Shown: positions 16,425 to 26,246, numbered from the stretch's first letter. The stretch is 64,000 nt of DNA from Streptomyces sp. SID13031 (GCF_010548305.1 NZ_JAAGLV010000005.1:186001-250000); one strand, 5' to 3'. Notes: generated by a model from the sequence alone, not told the origin. Translations and numbers: made by a program.

Positions 16425-17348
16425 ATGACTGTGACTCGTGACGACATCCAGCTCGCTGCCCGACGGATCGACGGCCGCGTTCGCCGTACGCCGGTACTGC
16501 GGGTGTCGCCGACGCTGACCTTCAAGCTGGAGCTGCTGCAGCACGTCGGCTCGTTCAAGCCGCGTGGCGCGTTCAACCGGTTGCTGGTGGCCAAGGAGCA
16601 GGGCAAGCTCACCGGGCAGGGCGTCGTCACCGCGTCTGGCGGGAACGCCGGTCTGGCCGGCGCGTACGCCGCTCGCGAGCTCGGTGTACCGGCGCGGATC
16701 TTCGTGCCGGTCAATGCGCCCGCGGCGAAGGTCGCGCGGTTGCGGACGCTGGACGCCGATGTCGTGCAGATCGGGAACGAGTACGCGGAGGCGTATGAGG
16801 CGGCTGTCGCCGAGGCCGGGCAGTCGGGGGCGTTGCTGCTGCACGCCTACGACCAGCCGGAGGTGGTGGCAGGTCAGGGGACGATCGGGCTGGAGTTGCT
16901 GGAGGATCTGGGCGACGATTTCGACACCGTGCTGGTGGCCGTTGGCGGTGGCGGCCTGATCGGTGGCATCGCGACCGCCCTCGGCGACCGCGCCCAGGTG
17001 GTGGGCATCGAGCCCGAGTTGGCTCCCACCCTGGCCAAGACGCTCGACGCAGGCGAGCTGGTCGACGTACAGGTCGGTGGTGTCGCGGCGGACTCGCTCG
17101 GTGCCCGCCGCTTCGGAGCCCTCGCCTTCGAGGCCGTCCAGGCGAACGGCGTCCAGTCGGTGCTCGTCACCGAGGACTCAATCGTTGCCGCCCGCAACGA
17201 ATTCTGGCGCGAGTACCAGCTCGCCGTCGAGCACGGCGCCGCAGTCACGTACGCGGCCCTGCAAACCGGCGCCTACCAGCCGGCACCAGGCGAGCGGGTC
17301 GTCGCAGTCATCTGCGGCGCGAACACCGACCTCTCAACGATCGGCTAG
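16425..17348 (+). CDS. threonine/serine dehydratase-like PLP enzyme
   Basis: 307-residue fold-type II PLP enzyme, catalytic domain only, without the ACT domain of biosynthetic threonine deaminase. The PLP lysine lies in GSFKPRGAFN, the carboxylate loop is ASGGNAGLAG, and the phosphate-binding loop is VGGGGLIGG. ATG 16425 is chosen because GGGTGGGA precedes it by a few bases; a GTG at 16416 is in frame. It is divergent from the propionyl-CoA synthetase gene, with 69 nt between starts. Since threonine catabolism yields 2-oxobutyrate and then propionyl-CoA, a metabolic link is conceivable (inference). Serine racemase activity is an alternative. Confidence 0.85.
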   Translation: MTVTRDDIQLAARRIDGRVRRTPVLRVSPTLTFKLELLQHVGSFKPRGAFNRLLVAKEQGKLTGQGVVTASGGNAGLAGAYAARELGVPARIFVPVNAPAAKVARLRTLDADVVQIGNEYAEAYEAAVAEAGQSGALLLHAYDQPEVVAGQGTIGLELLEDLGDDFDTVLVAVGGGGLIGGIATALGDRAQVVGIEPELAPTLAKTLDAGELVDVQVGGVAADSLGARRFGALAFEAVQANGVQSVLVTEDSIVAARNEFWREYQLAVEHGAAVTYAALQTGAYQPAPGERVVAVICGANTDLSTIG

Positions 17349-17351
17349 CGC

Positions 17352-17981
17352 TCAGATCACCGGACGCGGGGTGGCGGCGATGGCCTTCGGGCGGTCGTCG
17401 GACAGGACCCAGGCGGCGAAGATGCCGGCGATGCCGCCGAAGAGGTGGCCCTGCCAGGAGATGCCGTCTTGTGGGAGGAGGCCGCTGAGCAGGCCGCCGC
17501 CCCAGATGAGGACGACGAGAACGCCGATCGCGACCTGGCCGAGGCGGCGGTTGAAGACGCCGCGGGTGATCAGGTAGCCGGCGAAGCCGAAGACCAGGCC
17601 GCTCGCGCCGATCGTGTTCGAGTGCGGCGGTGAGGTCAGCCAGGTGCCGAGGCCGCCGATGGTCGCGACGATCGCGGTCACCGAGAACAGCCGCAGCGCG
17701 CCGCTGAAGGCGATCAGCGCGCCGAGCGCGAGGAGCGGCAGCGTGTTCGAGATCAGGTGCCCGAACCCGCCGTGCAGGAACGGCGAGGTGAGGATGCCGA
17801 ACAGGCCGTCCGGGTCGCGGGCGAGGATCCCGTACTGGTCGAGCTTGCCGTTCAGGGCGGTGTCGACGATCTCGCTCAGCCACATCAGCCCGACCAGGAC
17901 GCCGAGCAGTATCAGGCCGCTGGTGATCTTGGCGCCGTCGACGACGCTGCGGGTGCGTCGCGCTGGGGTCGGGTAGCTCAT
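17352..17981 (-). CDS. rhomboid-family intramembrane serine protease
   Basis: 209-residue polytopic membrane protease with about six helices. The catalytic dyad is visible as Ser127 in GASG and His179 in WQGHLFGG; the supporting Asn79 lies in HLISNTLPLL. The start chosen is ATG 17979-17981 (MSYPTPARR), since the open reading upstream is not membrane-like. Its stop is 3 nt from that of the converging dehydratase. Substrates of bacterial rhomboids of this kind are mostly unknown. It is divergent from an MFS exporter, and the shared 233-nt region holds a dyad at 18049-18064. Confidence 0.9.
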   Translation of the reverse strand: MSYPTPARRTRSVVDGAKITSGLILLGVLVGLMWLSEIVDTALNGKLDQYGILARDPDGLFGILTSPFLHGGFGHLISNTLPLLALGALIAFSGALRLFSVTAIVATIGGLGTWLTSPPHSNTIGASGLVFGFAGYLITRGVFNRRLGQVAIGVLVVLIWGGGLLSGLLPQDGISWQGHLFGGIAGIFAAWVLSDDRPKAIAATPRPVI

Positions 17982-18048
17982 GCACCAACTCTGCCCGATC
18001 TCGCCAAACCGCACAGCAGCGCAGGCCGCGACACGCACCTGATTCGAG

Positions 18049-18064
18049 TTGCAGGAAGCTGCAA
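18049..18064. promoter_or_regulatory. TTGCA-N6-TGCAA inverted repeat, copy 2
   Basis: TTGCAGGAAGCTGCAA, extended by G and C to 7-bp perfect arms around GAAG, lies in the divergent region between the rhomboid and MFS genes. It differs at only two positions from the copy at 3080-3095. Likely a repressor or activator site; cognate protein unknown. Confidence 0.4.
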
Positions 18065-18214
18065 CGACTGTCCGGGGTCTGGGCGTGGCGCTGCGTGATC
18101 GTAGTTGCTCGGTCACACTGGATGACAGCGGTCGCGATACTCGCCGTCACCGGCCGAGGCAGACCGCTTCTGAGCCGCCCTGTACGACCCAGAAGCCGGA
18201 GGGGACCTTCCGTA

Positions 18215-19429
18215 ATGCCGATCGCTGTCTACATCCTGGCCCTGGCCATCTTCGCCCAGGGCACGTCCGAGCTGATGCTGGCCGGCCTGCTGCCGGAGAT
18301 GGCGGAGGATCTCGGCGTGTCCATCCCGGCCGCCGGCCTGCTGATCTCGGCGTTCGCGGTCGGCATGCTGATCGGCGCTCCGGTGCTGGCCGTGGCCACG
18401 TTGCGCTGGTCGCGGCGGACGGCGTTGCTGGTGTTCCTCGCCCTGTTCGCGGTGAGCCACGTCGCCGGGGCACTCACCCCGAACTACGAGATCCTGCTGG
18501 TCACCCGCGTGGTCGGCGCTTTCGTGTATGCCGGGTTCTGGGCGGTGGCCGCCGTCACGGCGGTCGGGCTCGTCCCTGTCACCTCGCGGGCGCGGGCGAT
18601 GAGCGTCGTCACCGGCGGGCTCACGATCGCGACGATCGTCGGACTGCCGGCCGGCACCCTGATCGGTCAGCACTTCGGCTGGCGGGCGGCGTTCTGGGTG
18701 GTTGCTGTCATGTCGATCTGCGCGATGGCCGGGGTGCTGGCGACGATCCCGCTCGGTCGGCCCGATCCCAGCAGAACACCGCGGATGTCCGCCGAGCTGC
18801 GCGCGATGGTGAACCCGCGGCTGTGGCTGTCCTACGCCACCACCGCACTCGTCACCGCCGCGATCCTGGTGGTCTTCAGCTACTTCGCTCCCCTGCTCAC
18901 CGAGACGACCGGCCTGCATCCAGGCGCCGTACCGGCCGTTCTCGCCCTGTACGGCGTGGGCTCGCTGATCGGCATCACGATCGGCGGCCGGTACTCCGAT
19001 GCGTTGCCCTTCCGCACCCTGGCGATCGGGATCAGCGGGTTGTGCGCGATGTCGACCGTGCTCGCGGTCTGGGCGACGACGCCGGTGGTCGCGATCGCGG
19101 CGATCTTCCTGCTCGGCGGCTTCGGGTTCGCGGTGAACCCGGCGCTCAACGCGCGGGTGTTCAGCCTCGCCGGTGACGCGCCGACGCTGGCGACGGCGGT
19201 CAACTTCTCGTCGTTCAACGTCGGCATCACGATCGGCCCGTGGATCGGCGGGCTGGCGATCGGCAGCGGTGCCGGCTACGAGACGCTCGGGTGGCTCGCC
19301 GTCGTCCTCGGTCTGGGTTCACTGGGCACTGTCGCGCTCGCCATGCTGCTGCCTCTCCCCGTGGCCGGCCGGCCACGTCCGATCGGCCACGCAGTGGTGC
19401 CGACCGGACGTAGTACCGATGTCGCCTAG
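18215..19429 (+). CDS. MFS transporter, Cmx/CmlR-type drug efflux family
   Basis: 404-residue 12-helix major facilitator. It starts MPIAVYILALAIFAQGTSEL, typical of the DHA1/chloramphenicol-efflux-like group, and carries the loop 2-3 basic motif after LRWSRRTALLVF and the central TSRARAMSVVTGGLTIATIV. Start ATG 18215 has GGAGGGGA about nine bases upstream. It converges on the APC permease gene with 9 nt between stops. The exported compound is unknown; resistance to chloramphenicol-like molecules is only a family-level possibility. Confidence 0.88.
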   Translation: MPIAVYILALAIFAQGTSELMLAGLLPEMAEDLGVSIPAAGLLISAFAVGMLIGAPVLAVATLRWSRRTALLVFLALFAVSHVAGALTPNYEILLVTRVVGAFVYAGFWAVAAVTAVGLVPVTSRARAMSVVTGGLTIATIVGLPAGTLIGQHFGWRAAFWVVAVMSICAMAGVLATIPLGRPDPSRTPRMSAELRAMVNPRLWLSYATTALVTAAILVVFSYFAPLLTETTGLHPGAVPAVLALYGVGSLIGITIGGRYSDALPFRTLAIGISGLCAMSTVLAVWATTPVVAIAAIFLLGGFGFAVNPALNARVFSLAGDAPTLATAVNFSSFNVGITIGPWIGGLAIGSGAGYETLGWLAVVLGLGSLGTVALAMLLPLPVAGRPRPIGHAVVPTGRSTDVA

Positions 19430-19438
19430 TCAGTACGC

Positions 19439-20851
19439 CTAGTTGACCGGGCCGCTCTGGTCGAGGTGGCTCGGGTCGAAGTCGGACTTGCGCTTGAAGA
19501 CGTACTTGTTCAGCAGCCAGGTGAGCGCCCACAGGCCGACGCCGACGACCATCAGGTAGCCGGCGATCTTGTAGTCCTGCTTGGCCCGGCCCGACAGTGG
19601 GCTGGCCAGGTAGACGCAGAGGACGACGCCGAGCACCGGCAGCGCGGTCGGTGCGTGGAAGTGCTTGTGCTCGACCGGGTCGCGGCGCAGTACCAGGACG
19701 GCGACGTTGACGATCGCGAACACGCACAGCAGCAGGAACGCGGTGGTGCCGCCCAGCGCGGTCAGATCGGCGTACCCGATCAGCAGGAACGCCAGTAGCG
19801 TCGTGAACAGGATCGCTACCCACGGTGTGCGGCGGCGGTGCAGGACGCGTCCGAGCGGACCGGGCAGCACCTTCTCGTGGGACATGCCGTAGAGCAGGCG
19901 GCTGGCCATCAGCATGTTGATCAGCGCCGAGTTCGCCACCGCGAACATCGTGATCCAGGCGAAGATCTGGATCGGGAAGTCCGGGGCGCCGGCCTGGATC
20001 ACTTTCAGCAGCGGCGTGGCGCCCTTGTTCAGCTCCTCCGGCGACACCAGCGCCACGGCCGAGATCGCGACCAGGATGTAGATCACGCCGGTGACGCTGA
20101 GGCCGATCAGCATGATCTTGGGGAAGATCTTGACCGGGTCCTTGGTCTCCTCGGCCATGTTCACCGAGTCCTCGAAGCCGACCATCGCGAAGAACGCCAG
20201 CGCCGTCGCCGCCGTCACCGCGCTGAACGGCGACTCACCGTCCGGGGTGTTGAACTGGGTCAGCCGGGCGGTGTCGCCGTCGCCGTGGGCCAGCGCCCAG
20301 GCGCCGACCCCGATCACGATCAGCAGACCGGTCAGCTCGACGATGGTGAGCACCACGTTCGCCTTCACGCTCTCACCGACACCGCGCAGGTTGACCAGGG
20401 CGATCAGCGTCATGAAGCCGAGGGCGGTGATCATCAGCACCGAACCGCGGTCGGGATCGATCTTCAGCGCCGAGAAGAAGTTCGCCGCGAACGCCTTCGA
20501 GGCGCTGGAGGCCGAGGTCAGCCCCGAGCACATCACCGCGAAGGTGAGCAGGAAGGTGAGGAAGTGGATGCCGAACGCCTTGTGCGTGTAGACCGCGGCG
20601 CCACCGGCCTTCGGGTACTTCGTCACCAGTTCGAGGTAACTCGTCGCCGTCAGCATCGCGACGACGAACGCGCACAGGAACGGTAGCCAGACCGCGCCGC
20701 CGACCTCGCCGGCCACCTTGCCGGTCAGCGCGTAGACGCCGGTGCCGAGGATGTCGCCGACCACGAACAGCAGCAGTAGTCCCGGCCCCATCACGCGTTT
20801 CAGTTCGGGGCGGTCCTGCGTCGCGGTGGATGCACTCGCGCTCTCGCTCAT
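19439..20851 (-). CDS. APC-superfamily amino acid permease
   Basis: 470 residues with about 12 transmembrane helices. Helix 1 carries the substrate-binding GTGVYALTGKVAGEVGGA and helix 6 carries FFAMVGFEDSVNMAEETKDP, both signatures of the amino acid-polyamine-organocation superfamily. ATG 20849-20851 (MSESASAS) has GGAGG six bases upstream. A single gene, divergent from the regulator at 21055. Probably imports a cationic or neutral amino acid; specificity cannot be read. Confidence 0.9.
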   Translation of the reverse strand: MSESASASTATQDRPELKRVMGPGLLLLFVVGDILGTGVYALTGKVAGEVGGAVWLPFLCAFVVAMLTATSYLELVTKYPKAGGAAVYTHKAFGIHFLTFLLTFAVMCSGLTSASSASKAFAANFFSALKIDPDRGSVLMITALGFMTLIALVNLRGVGESVKANVVLTIVELTGLLIVIGVGAWALAHGDGDTARLTQFNTPDGESPFSAVTAATALAFFAMVGFEDSVNMAEETKDPVKIFPKIMLIGLSVTGVIYILVAISAVALVSPEELNKGATPLLKVIQAGAPDFPIQIFAWITMFAVANSALINMLMASRLLYGMSHEKVLPGPLGRVLHRRRTPWVAILFTTLLAFLLIGYADLTALGGTTAFLLLCVFAIVNVAVLVLRRDPVEHKHFHAPTALPVLGVVLCVYLASPLSGRAKQDYKIAGYLMVVGVGLWALTWLLNKYVFKRKSDFDPSHLDQSGPVN

Positions 20852-21054
20852 CCTGCCTCCAGGTCTCTCGGTATCGGCACATCGTCCCACCGGATCGGCG
20901 TAGCCGCCTGTCGGCACAGGTCACGGTGTGGTCGCAAGGGGTCGACCGGGAGTAGTCGATCCACGCCTATTGTGACGATCTAAAGGGGGTCGCGCTGACC
21001 CCCGGATGGAGCGAGACTGGCTGCGGCTTTTGTGTGAACCGATCAGGAGGTCGT

Positions 21055-22020
21055 GTGCTCGAGTCGGTCGGGGTGGATGCACCGGACGAAGAGGCCTATC
21101 GCGCCTTGCTGGCCAGTCCGGGTTGCCGCGTGGACGACCTGGCCAAGCGGCTCGGTCGCGACCTGGACGAGCTGCGCGACACGGTCGCCCGGCTCGAGCA
21201 GCTCGGGTTGCTGACCACGGCCGGAGACGAGCCGGTACGGCTGCTGCCGACCCGGCCGGACGTCGCGATCGACGCGCTGGTCGCTGTCCGCCGGGCCGAG
21301 CTCGACCGGGTGCGGGACGAGGCACGGCTGATGCTTGCGGATCTCAGGACGCAGGAGCAGTACCAGCCGGAGAACCTGGTCGAGGTGATCATCGGGCAGG
21401 AAGCGATCGCGGCCCGGTTCGCCCAGTTGCTCAACGGGACGCGCGAACAGCTCCTGGTGCTCGACCAGCCGCCGTACGCGTCGAAGACCGAGCAGTCGGC
21501 CAGCCAAGTCCGTGGTTTGCTCCGCGAAGGGGTGAGCGTCCGGGGGATCTACTCCCCCGACTCCCTCGACGTACCGGGCGGGGTCGAGAAGGCCTTCAGC
21601 TTGGCCGATGCCGGCGAGACGTCGCGGGTGCATCCGCAGGTGCCGATGAAGCTGGCGGTGTTCGACCGGACGGCCGCGCTGCTGCCGCTGTCTCTCGACC
21701 AGCTCGTCGAGGGTGCGCTCATCGTCCATCCCTGCGCGCTGCTCGACGCGTTGCTCGAGATGTTCAAGCTGCTGTGGGACCAGGCCGTACCGGTGGTGCC
21801 GGCCCGAATGGACCCGCTCGACGCCCGGCTGATGACGCTGCTCGCGGCCGGTTTCAAGGACGACGCGATCGCGCGACAGCTCGCACTGAGCAGCCGTACG
21901 GTCGGTCGCCGGGTCGCCGAGCTGATGGAGACGCTCGGCTCCCGCACCCGCTTCCAGGCCGGCATCCACGCACACCGCCGCCAGCTGCTGGGAGAGGAAA
22001 GCCCCCCACCGGAGGGCTAG
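21055..22020 (+). CDS. TrmB-like N terminus / LuxR-type HTH regulator
   Basis: 321-residue regulator with two DNA-binding-like modules. An N-terminal winged helix (about 5-55, LASPGCRVDDLAKRLG) is followed by a PLD-like sensor region of the TrmB kind (about 95-235). A C-terminal LuxR/NarL HTH (about 258-305: DARLMTLLAAGFKDDAIARQ, SSRTVGRRVAELM) ends the protein. Such architectures are common in actinomycetes. GTG 21055 is preferred because AGGAGG lies 4 nt upstream; GTG 21034 is in frame but has no ribosome site. Its stop overlaps the stop of the converging yaaA-like gene within one CTAG. Confidence 0.8.
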   Translation: MLESVGVDAPDEEAYRALLASPGCRVDDLAKRLGRDLDELRDTVARLEQLGLLTTAGDEPVRLLPTRPDVAIDALVAVRRAELDRVRDEARLMLADLRTQEQYQPENLVEVIIGQEAIAARFAQLLNGTREQLLVLDQPPYASKTEQSASQVRGLLREGVSVRGIYSPDSLDVPGGVEKAFSLADAGETSRVHPQVPMKLAVFDRTAALLPLSLDQLVEGALIVHPCALLDALLEMFKLLWDQAVPVVPARMDPLDARLMTLLAAGFKDDAIARQLALSSRTVGRRVAELMETLGSRTRFQAGIHAHRRQLLGEESPPPEG

Positions 22021-22784
22021 TCGTGCTCCACCACGGTGAGAGTCCACGCTGCGCCGGTCGGCTCGAGCTCGGCGTTCCAGCGGTCGGAGATCAGCTTGTG
22101 CAGCGACTTCGGCGTACCGGGGTCTTTGCCTGACTCCAGGAGGTGGCGAGCCACCAGACCGCGGGTGTGCTTCGCGTTGTGCGAGACGACCGAACGGACT
22201 CCGCCGCGCTCGCGCACGACGGAGATCGACACCCACTTGGCCGCCTGCTCGCCCACGGGTCTCCACGCGGCGGCATACGTCGACGAGCGGCAGTCGACGA
22301 TCACCGAGTTGCCGGCGGCCTTCTCGAGCGACGCCGCCAGCGGATCACGCCAGACCGAAGCGAGGGGCCCGAGCCCCGGCAGCGTCGTCCCCATCGACAG
22401 CCGGTACGCCGGTACGCGGTCCGCCATCCGCAAAGCACCCCAGGCAGCCGACATCACCAGCAGCCGCGAGTTGGCCCGGCGCTTGGTGCCAGGCGACATC
22501 GTCGAGTAGCCCAGCGCGTCGTACAGGACCCCCGAGTACAGCTCTGACACGGGCACCGACGGCTCGGAGCGCCATCTCGTGTTCCGCTCGACCTCATTCT
22601 TCAACGAGGCGCCGACACCCAGTACGCCGTACGCATCGGGCGTCGAACTCACCTTGGCCAGCGTCTCCAGCACCGACTCGCGGACCGGATTGAGCTCCGG
22701 GAACGACAGCGTCGGCAGCTGGACCGCCTTGCCCCGCGAGCGGCCGGACTTGCCCTCGGACGGCGGCAGCAGGATCAGCGTCAC
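22017..22784 (-). CDS. yaaA: peroxide stress protein YaaA (DUF328)
   Basis: 255-residue YaaA/UPF0246 protein with the diagnostic N terminus ILLPPSEGKSG. Further family blocks are SELYSGVLYDALGY, SAAWGALRMADRVPAYRLSM and the C-terminal VVSHNAKHTRGLVARHLLE. Homologues bind DNA and lower free iron during peroxide stress. It starts at GTG 22782-22784, overlapping the aldo/keto reductase stop by 4 nt, so the two form a coupled pair. Confidence 0.92.
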   Translation of the reverse strand: MTLILLPPSEGKSGRSRGKAVQLPTLSFPELNPVRESVLETLAKVSSTPDAYGVLGVGASLKNEVERNTRWRSEPSVPVSELYSGVLYDALGYSTMSPGTKRRANSRLLVMSAAWGALRMADRVPAYRLSMGTTLPGLGPLASVWRDPLAASLEKAAGNSVIVDCRSSTYAAAWRPVGEQAAKWVSISVVRERGGVRSVVSHNAKHTRGLVARHLLESGKDPGTPKSLHKLISDRWNAELEPTGAAWTLTVVEHD

Positions 22785-23725
22785 GTCAACTCGTCCAGGG
22801 CAGCCAAGTCCTCGAACGTCGGCTCCCAGAGCCCGGCCGCGACGTTCTGCTCGATCTGCTCCGGCCTGCTGGCGCCGGCGATCACGGAGGAGACCGTCGG
22901 CTGGGCTGCCAGCCCGCCGATGGCGACGTCCAGCAGCGTGAGGTCGCGCTCGGCCGCGAAGGTCTCGAGGGCCTCGATCTTGTCGAAGTCGGCGCGCGCC
23001 AACCGCTCGGGCTGCTTCAGCAGCCGGGTGCCGGCGGGTGCGTCCTCGCCCCGCTTGTACTTGCCCGTCAGCAGGCCGGCCGCGAGCGGGAAGAACGGCA
23101 GTACTCCGATGCCGAGGTGCTCGCAGGCGGGGATCAGCTCGTCCTCCGCCTCACGCTCGAGCAGGTTGTACCGGTTCTGCGCGCTGATGAAGTGCTCGGC
23201 GCCCGCGGTCCGCGCGGCCCAGTCGGCATCGACCACCTGCCAGCCCGCGAACTGCGAGCTGCCGAGGTAGCGAACCTTGCCCTCGGCAACCAGCTCGGAC
23301 AGCGCGGCCAACGTCTCCTCGATCGGCGTGACCTCGTCCGGCACGTGCAGCTGGTAGAGGTCGATCCAGTCCGTGCCCAGCCGGCGAAGGCTCGACTCGA
23401 CCGCCTTGCGGATGTAGCGGCGCGAACCGCGCACCCCCCAGTCGGGCCCGTTGTCGCCCTTCATGTCGCCACCGAACTTGGTGGCGATCACCGCCTCGTC
23501 GCGCCGCCCGGCCAGTGCCTTGCCGAGGATCTCCTCGCTCGACCCCTGCTCGCCGCGGTACACGTCGGCGGTGTCGAACAGCGTGATCCCCGCGTCGAGT
23601 GCCGCGGTCACCACGGCCCCGGCTTGAGCGGCGTCGATCCGGCCGCCGAAGTTGTTACAGCCCAGGCCCACCACACTCACGGTGAGGCCGGAGTCACCCA
23701 GCTGGCGATACTCCATCTCGGTCAT
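22781..23725 (-). CDS. aldo/keto reductase
   Basis: 314-residue NADPH-dependent TIM-barrel reductase. The tetrad is present: Asp and Tyr in FDTADVYRG, Lys in IATKFGG and His in LYQLHVPD. NADPH-binding residues lie in the C-terminal block SSVIAGASRPEQIEQNV. ATG 23723-23725 is chosen (MTEMEYRQLG); the frame is open upstream but not protein-like. First gene of a unit with yaaA. Carbonyl detoxification is a fair guess. Confidence 0.9.
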   Translation of the reverse strand: MTEMEYRQLGDSGLTVSVVGLGCNNFGGRIDAAQAGAVVTAALDAGITLFDTADVYRGEQGSSEEILGKALAGRRDEAVIATKFGGDMKGDNGPDWGVRGSRRYIRKAVESSLRRLGTDWIDLYQLHVPDEVTPIEETLAALSELVAEGKVRYLGSSQFAGWQVVDADWAARTAGAEHFISAQNRYNLLEREAEDELIPACEHLGIGVLPFFPLAAGLLTGKYKRGEDAPAGTRLLKQPERLARADFDKIEALETFAAERDLTLLDVAIGGLAAQPTVSSVIAGASRPEQIEQNVAAGLWEPTFEDLAALDELT

Positions 23726-23783
23726 GGGCAAACTGTATCCATGGCTCTGCCGGAGCCTTCGGCGACCGCATAGAGTGCTCGGC

Positions 23784-26240
23784 ATGCCGAGTCTCACCGT
23801 CGACGGCGCCCGCACCCGGGCCGCCGCGCTGTCCGTCCATTCGTACGACGTCGATCTCGACCTCACCCAGGGCGAGCGGACGTTCGGATCCACTACCAGG
23901 ATCGTCTTTTCGGCCACCAACCAGTCCAGCTGGCTGGATGTGCGGCCCGAGGTGCTGACCTCGGTCACGCTGAACGGGACGCCCGTCGACGTGGCGGGTC
24001 TGAGTGACGGCAGGCTAGCGCTGACCGGTCTGACCGCGGAGAACGAGCTCGTCGTGGTCGCCTCGATGCTCTACTCGAACGACGGCGAGGGCCTGCACCG
24101 CAGCGTCGACGCGGCCGACGGGCTGACCTACCTGTACGCGATGTCGTTCCTGGACGCCGCGCCCCGGATCTTCGCCTGTTTCGACCAGCCCGACCTCAAG
24201 GCGCCGTACCGGATGAAGATGACGGTTCCGCCGGAGTGGATCGTGCTCGGCAACGGCGCCGCGACCCAGGTGTCGCCGGGCCGCTGGGAGCTGGCCGAGA
24301 CGAAGCCGCTCTCGACGTACTTCGTCACGCTGGTCGCCGGTCCGTACCACCAGATCCTCGGTGAGCACGACGGCATCCCGCTCGGCCTGGTCTCGCGGCG
24401 GTCGCTGGCCGAGGCGCTCGACCGCGAGGCCGAGGACCTGTTCGAGGTGACCGGCCAGGCCTTCGACGAGTTTCACCGGCTGTTCGGGTACCGCTACCCG
24501 TTCGGCGAGTACCACCAGGCTTTCGTCCCCGAGTTCAACGCCGGCGCGATGGAGAACCCGGGCTGCGTGACGTTCCGCGACCAGATGGTCTTCCGCTCGA
24601 CCGTCACCGAGGGCGAGCGCAGCAACCGGGCCCGGACAGTCGTGCACGAGATGGCGCACCAGTGGTTCGGCGACACGGTGACGATGCAGTGGTGGAACGA
24701 CCTGTGGCTGAACGAGTCATTCGCGGAGTACATGGCGCACCGGGTGGCGACCACCGCGACGCGGTACACCGACAACTGGATCGACTTCGCCTTCGTCCGC
24801 AAGTGGTGGGGCCAGCAGGCCGACCAGCGGTCCTCGACCCACCCCGTCGCCGCCGACGCGGTCAAGGACGCGCTCGCCTCGCTCGACGACTTCGACGGCA
24901 TCTCCTATGCCAAGGGCGCGGCGGTGCTCAAGCAGCTCAACGCCTACCTCGGTGACGAGGTGTTCCTGAACGGCGTGAAGGCGCACATCAGCGCGAACGC
25001 GTTCGGCAACGCGACCTTCGCCGACCTGGTCGCGAAGTGGACCGAGGCCGGCGCGGTCGACCTGGAGGCGTGGGCACAGCACTGGCTCCGCACGCCGGGC
25101 ATGGACACGATCACTGCCGAGCGCACGGCCACCGGCCTCAAGCTGTACCGCAAGGCTCCTGCCGATCACCCGGCCGACCGCCCGCACCAGCTGACCATCG
25201 GTGGGTACGACGAATCCGGCCACGGCAGCTCCGTACCGGTTCTGCTCGACGCCGATGAGGTCGAGGTCGCGCTGGATCCGTTGATCGCGGTCGTCGTACC
25301 GGACGCGGGCGACGACACCTGGGCGAAGATCCGCCTCGACGCGCAGAGCCTGGGCAAGCTGACGGCGGTGATGCCGAAGATCGAGGACGGCGTGACCCGC
25401 GCGGTGATCCTGAACAGCCTGCGCGACGCGACCGCCGACGCCGAGCTCGATCCGCGACTCGGCTTCGACGTCGTACTGGCCGCGCTGGCCACGGAGACCA
25501 GCGACATCGCCGTCGGCACGATGACCGGCTGGGCGAGGTCCCTGCTGGGCCGCTACCTCCCGCTCGAGCCGTACCGGGCACGACTGGCCGCAGCGCTGAC
25601 CGAGCGCCTTCAGTCGGTACCGGCCGGGAGCAGCCTGCAACTCGCCGTCGCGCGTGGCGTCGTCTGGACGACCGACGACCTGGAGCTGCTGACCGGGTGG
25701 CTCGCGGGCGACGACGTACCGGAAGGTCTGGCCGTCGACGCCGATCTGCGGTGGCTGGTCATGCTGGCGCTGGCGGCCCTCGGAGCCGTCGACGACGCCG
25801 GGATCGACGCCGAACTGGCCCGCGACGCGTCGTCAGAGGGTGTCGTGCACGCGACCCGGTGTCGCGCGGCCCTGCCGACGGCAGAGGCGAAGGAGCGCGC
25901 CTGGGCGCAGATCACCACCGACGCCGACATCGCCAACTACGAGTTGTATGCCGCCTGCGAGGGTTTCTGGCGCCACGGCCAGCGCGAGCTGACAGCGCCG
26001 TACGTCGACCGGTATTTCGCGGAGATCGCGGCTACCGAGAAACTGCGTTCGGGCTGGGTGGTCGCCAGGACCGCGCAGCTGGCGTTCCCGGCCTACGAGA
26101 TCGATGACCGCGTGGTCGCGCTGGCAGCCGGCCTGATCGCGAACGAGGAGGTTCCGGCCGGGATCCGGCGGGCGGTCGGGGATCACCACGACGACCTGCT
26201 GCGCGCGCTCGCGGTCCGTGTGGCGTACCCGGTGAACTGA
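23784..26240 (+). CDS. pepN: aminopeptidase N (M1 family zinc metallopeptidase)
   Basis: 818-residue cytoplasmic M1 aminopeptidase removing N-terminal residues from peptides. An N-terminal beta domain is followed by the catalytic domain with GAMENPG (254-260), the zinc motif HEMAH (288-292) and the third ligand Glu311 in LWLNESFAEY; ISYAKGAAVLKQL carries the catalytic Tyr. An ERAP1-like helical C-terminal domain occupies about 500-815. Length and order match actinobacterial PepN. The start is ATG 23784, shortly after the divergent aldo/keto reductase start. Confidence 0.95.
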   Translation: MPSLTVDGARTRAAALSVHSYDVDLDLTQGERTFGSTTRIVFSATNQSSWLDVRPEVLTSVTLNGTPVDVAGLSDGRLALTGLTAENELVVVASMLYSNDGEGLHRSVDAADGLTYLYAMSFLDAAPRIFACFDQPDLKAPYRMKMTVPPEWIVLGNGAATQVSPGRWELAETKPLSTYFVTLVAGPYHQILGEHDGIPLGLVSRRSLAEALDREAEDLFEVTGQAFDEFHRLFGYRYPFGEYHQAFVPEFNAGAMENPGCVTFRDQMVFRSTVTEGERSNRARTVVHEMAHQWFGDTVTMQWWNDLWLNESFAEYMAHRVATTATRYTDNWIDFAFVRKWWGQQADQRSSTHPVAADAVKDALASLDDFDGISYAKGAAVLKQLNAYLGDEVFLNGVKAHISANAFGNATFADLVAKWTEAGAVDLEAWAQHWLRTPGMDTITAERTATGLKLYRKAPADHPADRPHQLTIGGYDESGHGSSVPVLLDADEVEVALDPLIAVVVPDAGDDTWAKIRLDAQSLGKLTAVMPKIEDGVTRAVILNSLRDATADAELDPRLGFDVVLAALATETSDIAVGTMTGWARSLLGRYLPLEPYRARLAAALTERLQSVPAGSSLQLAVARGVVWTTDDLELLTGWLAGDDVPEGLAVDADLRWLVMLALAALGAVDDAGIDAELARDASSEGVVHATRCRAALPTAEAKERAWAQITTDADIANYELYAACEGFWRHGQRELTAPYVDRYFAEIAATEKLRSGWVVARTAQLAFPAYEIDDRVVALAAGLIANEEVPAGIRRAVGDHHDDLLRALAVRVAYPVN

Positions 26241-26246
26241 CCGGTT

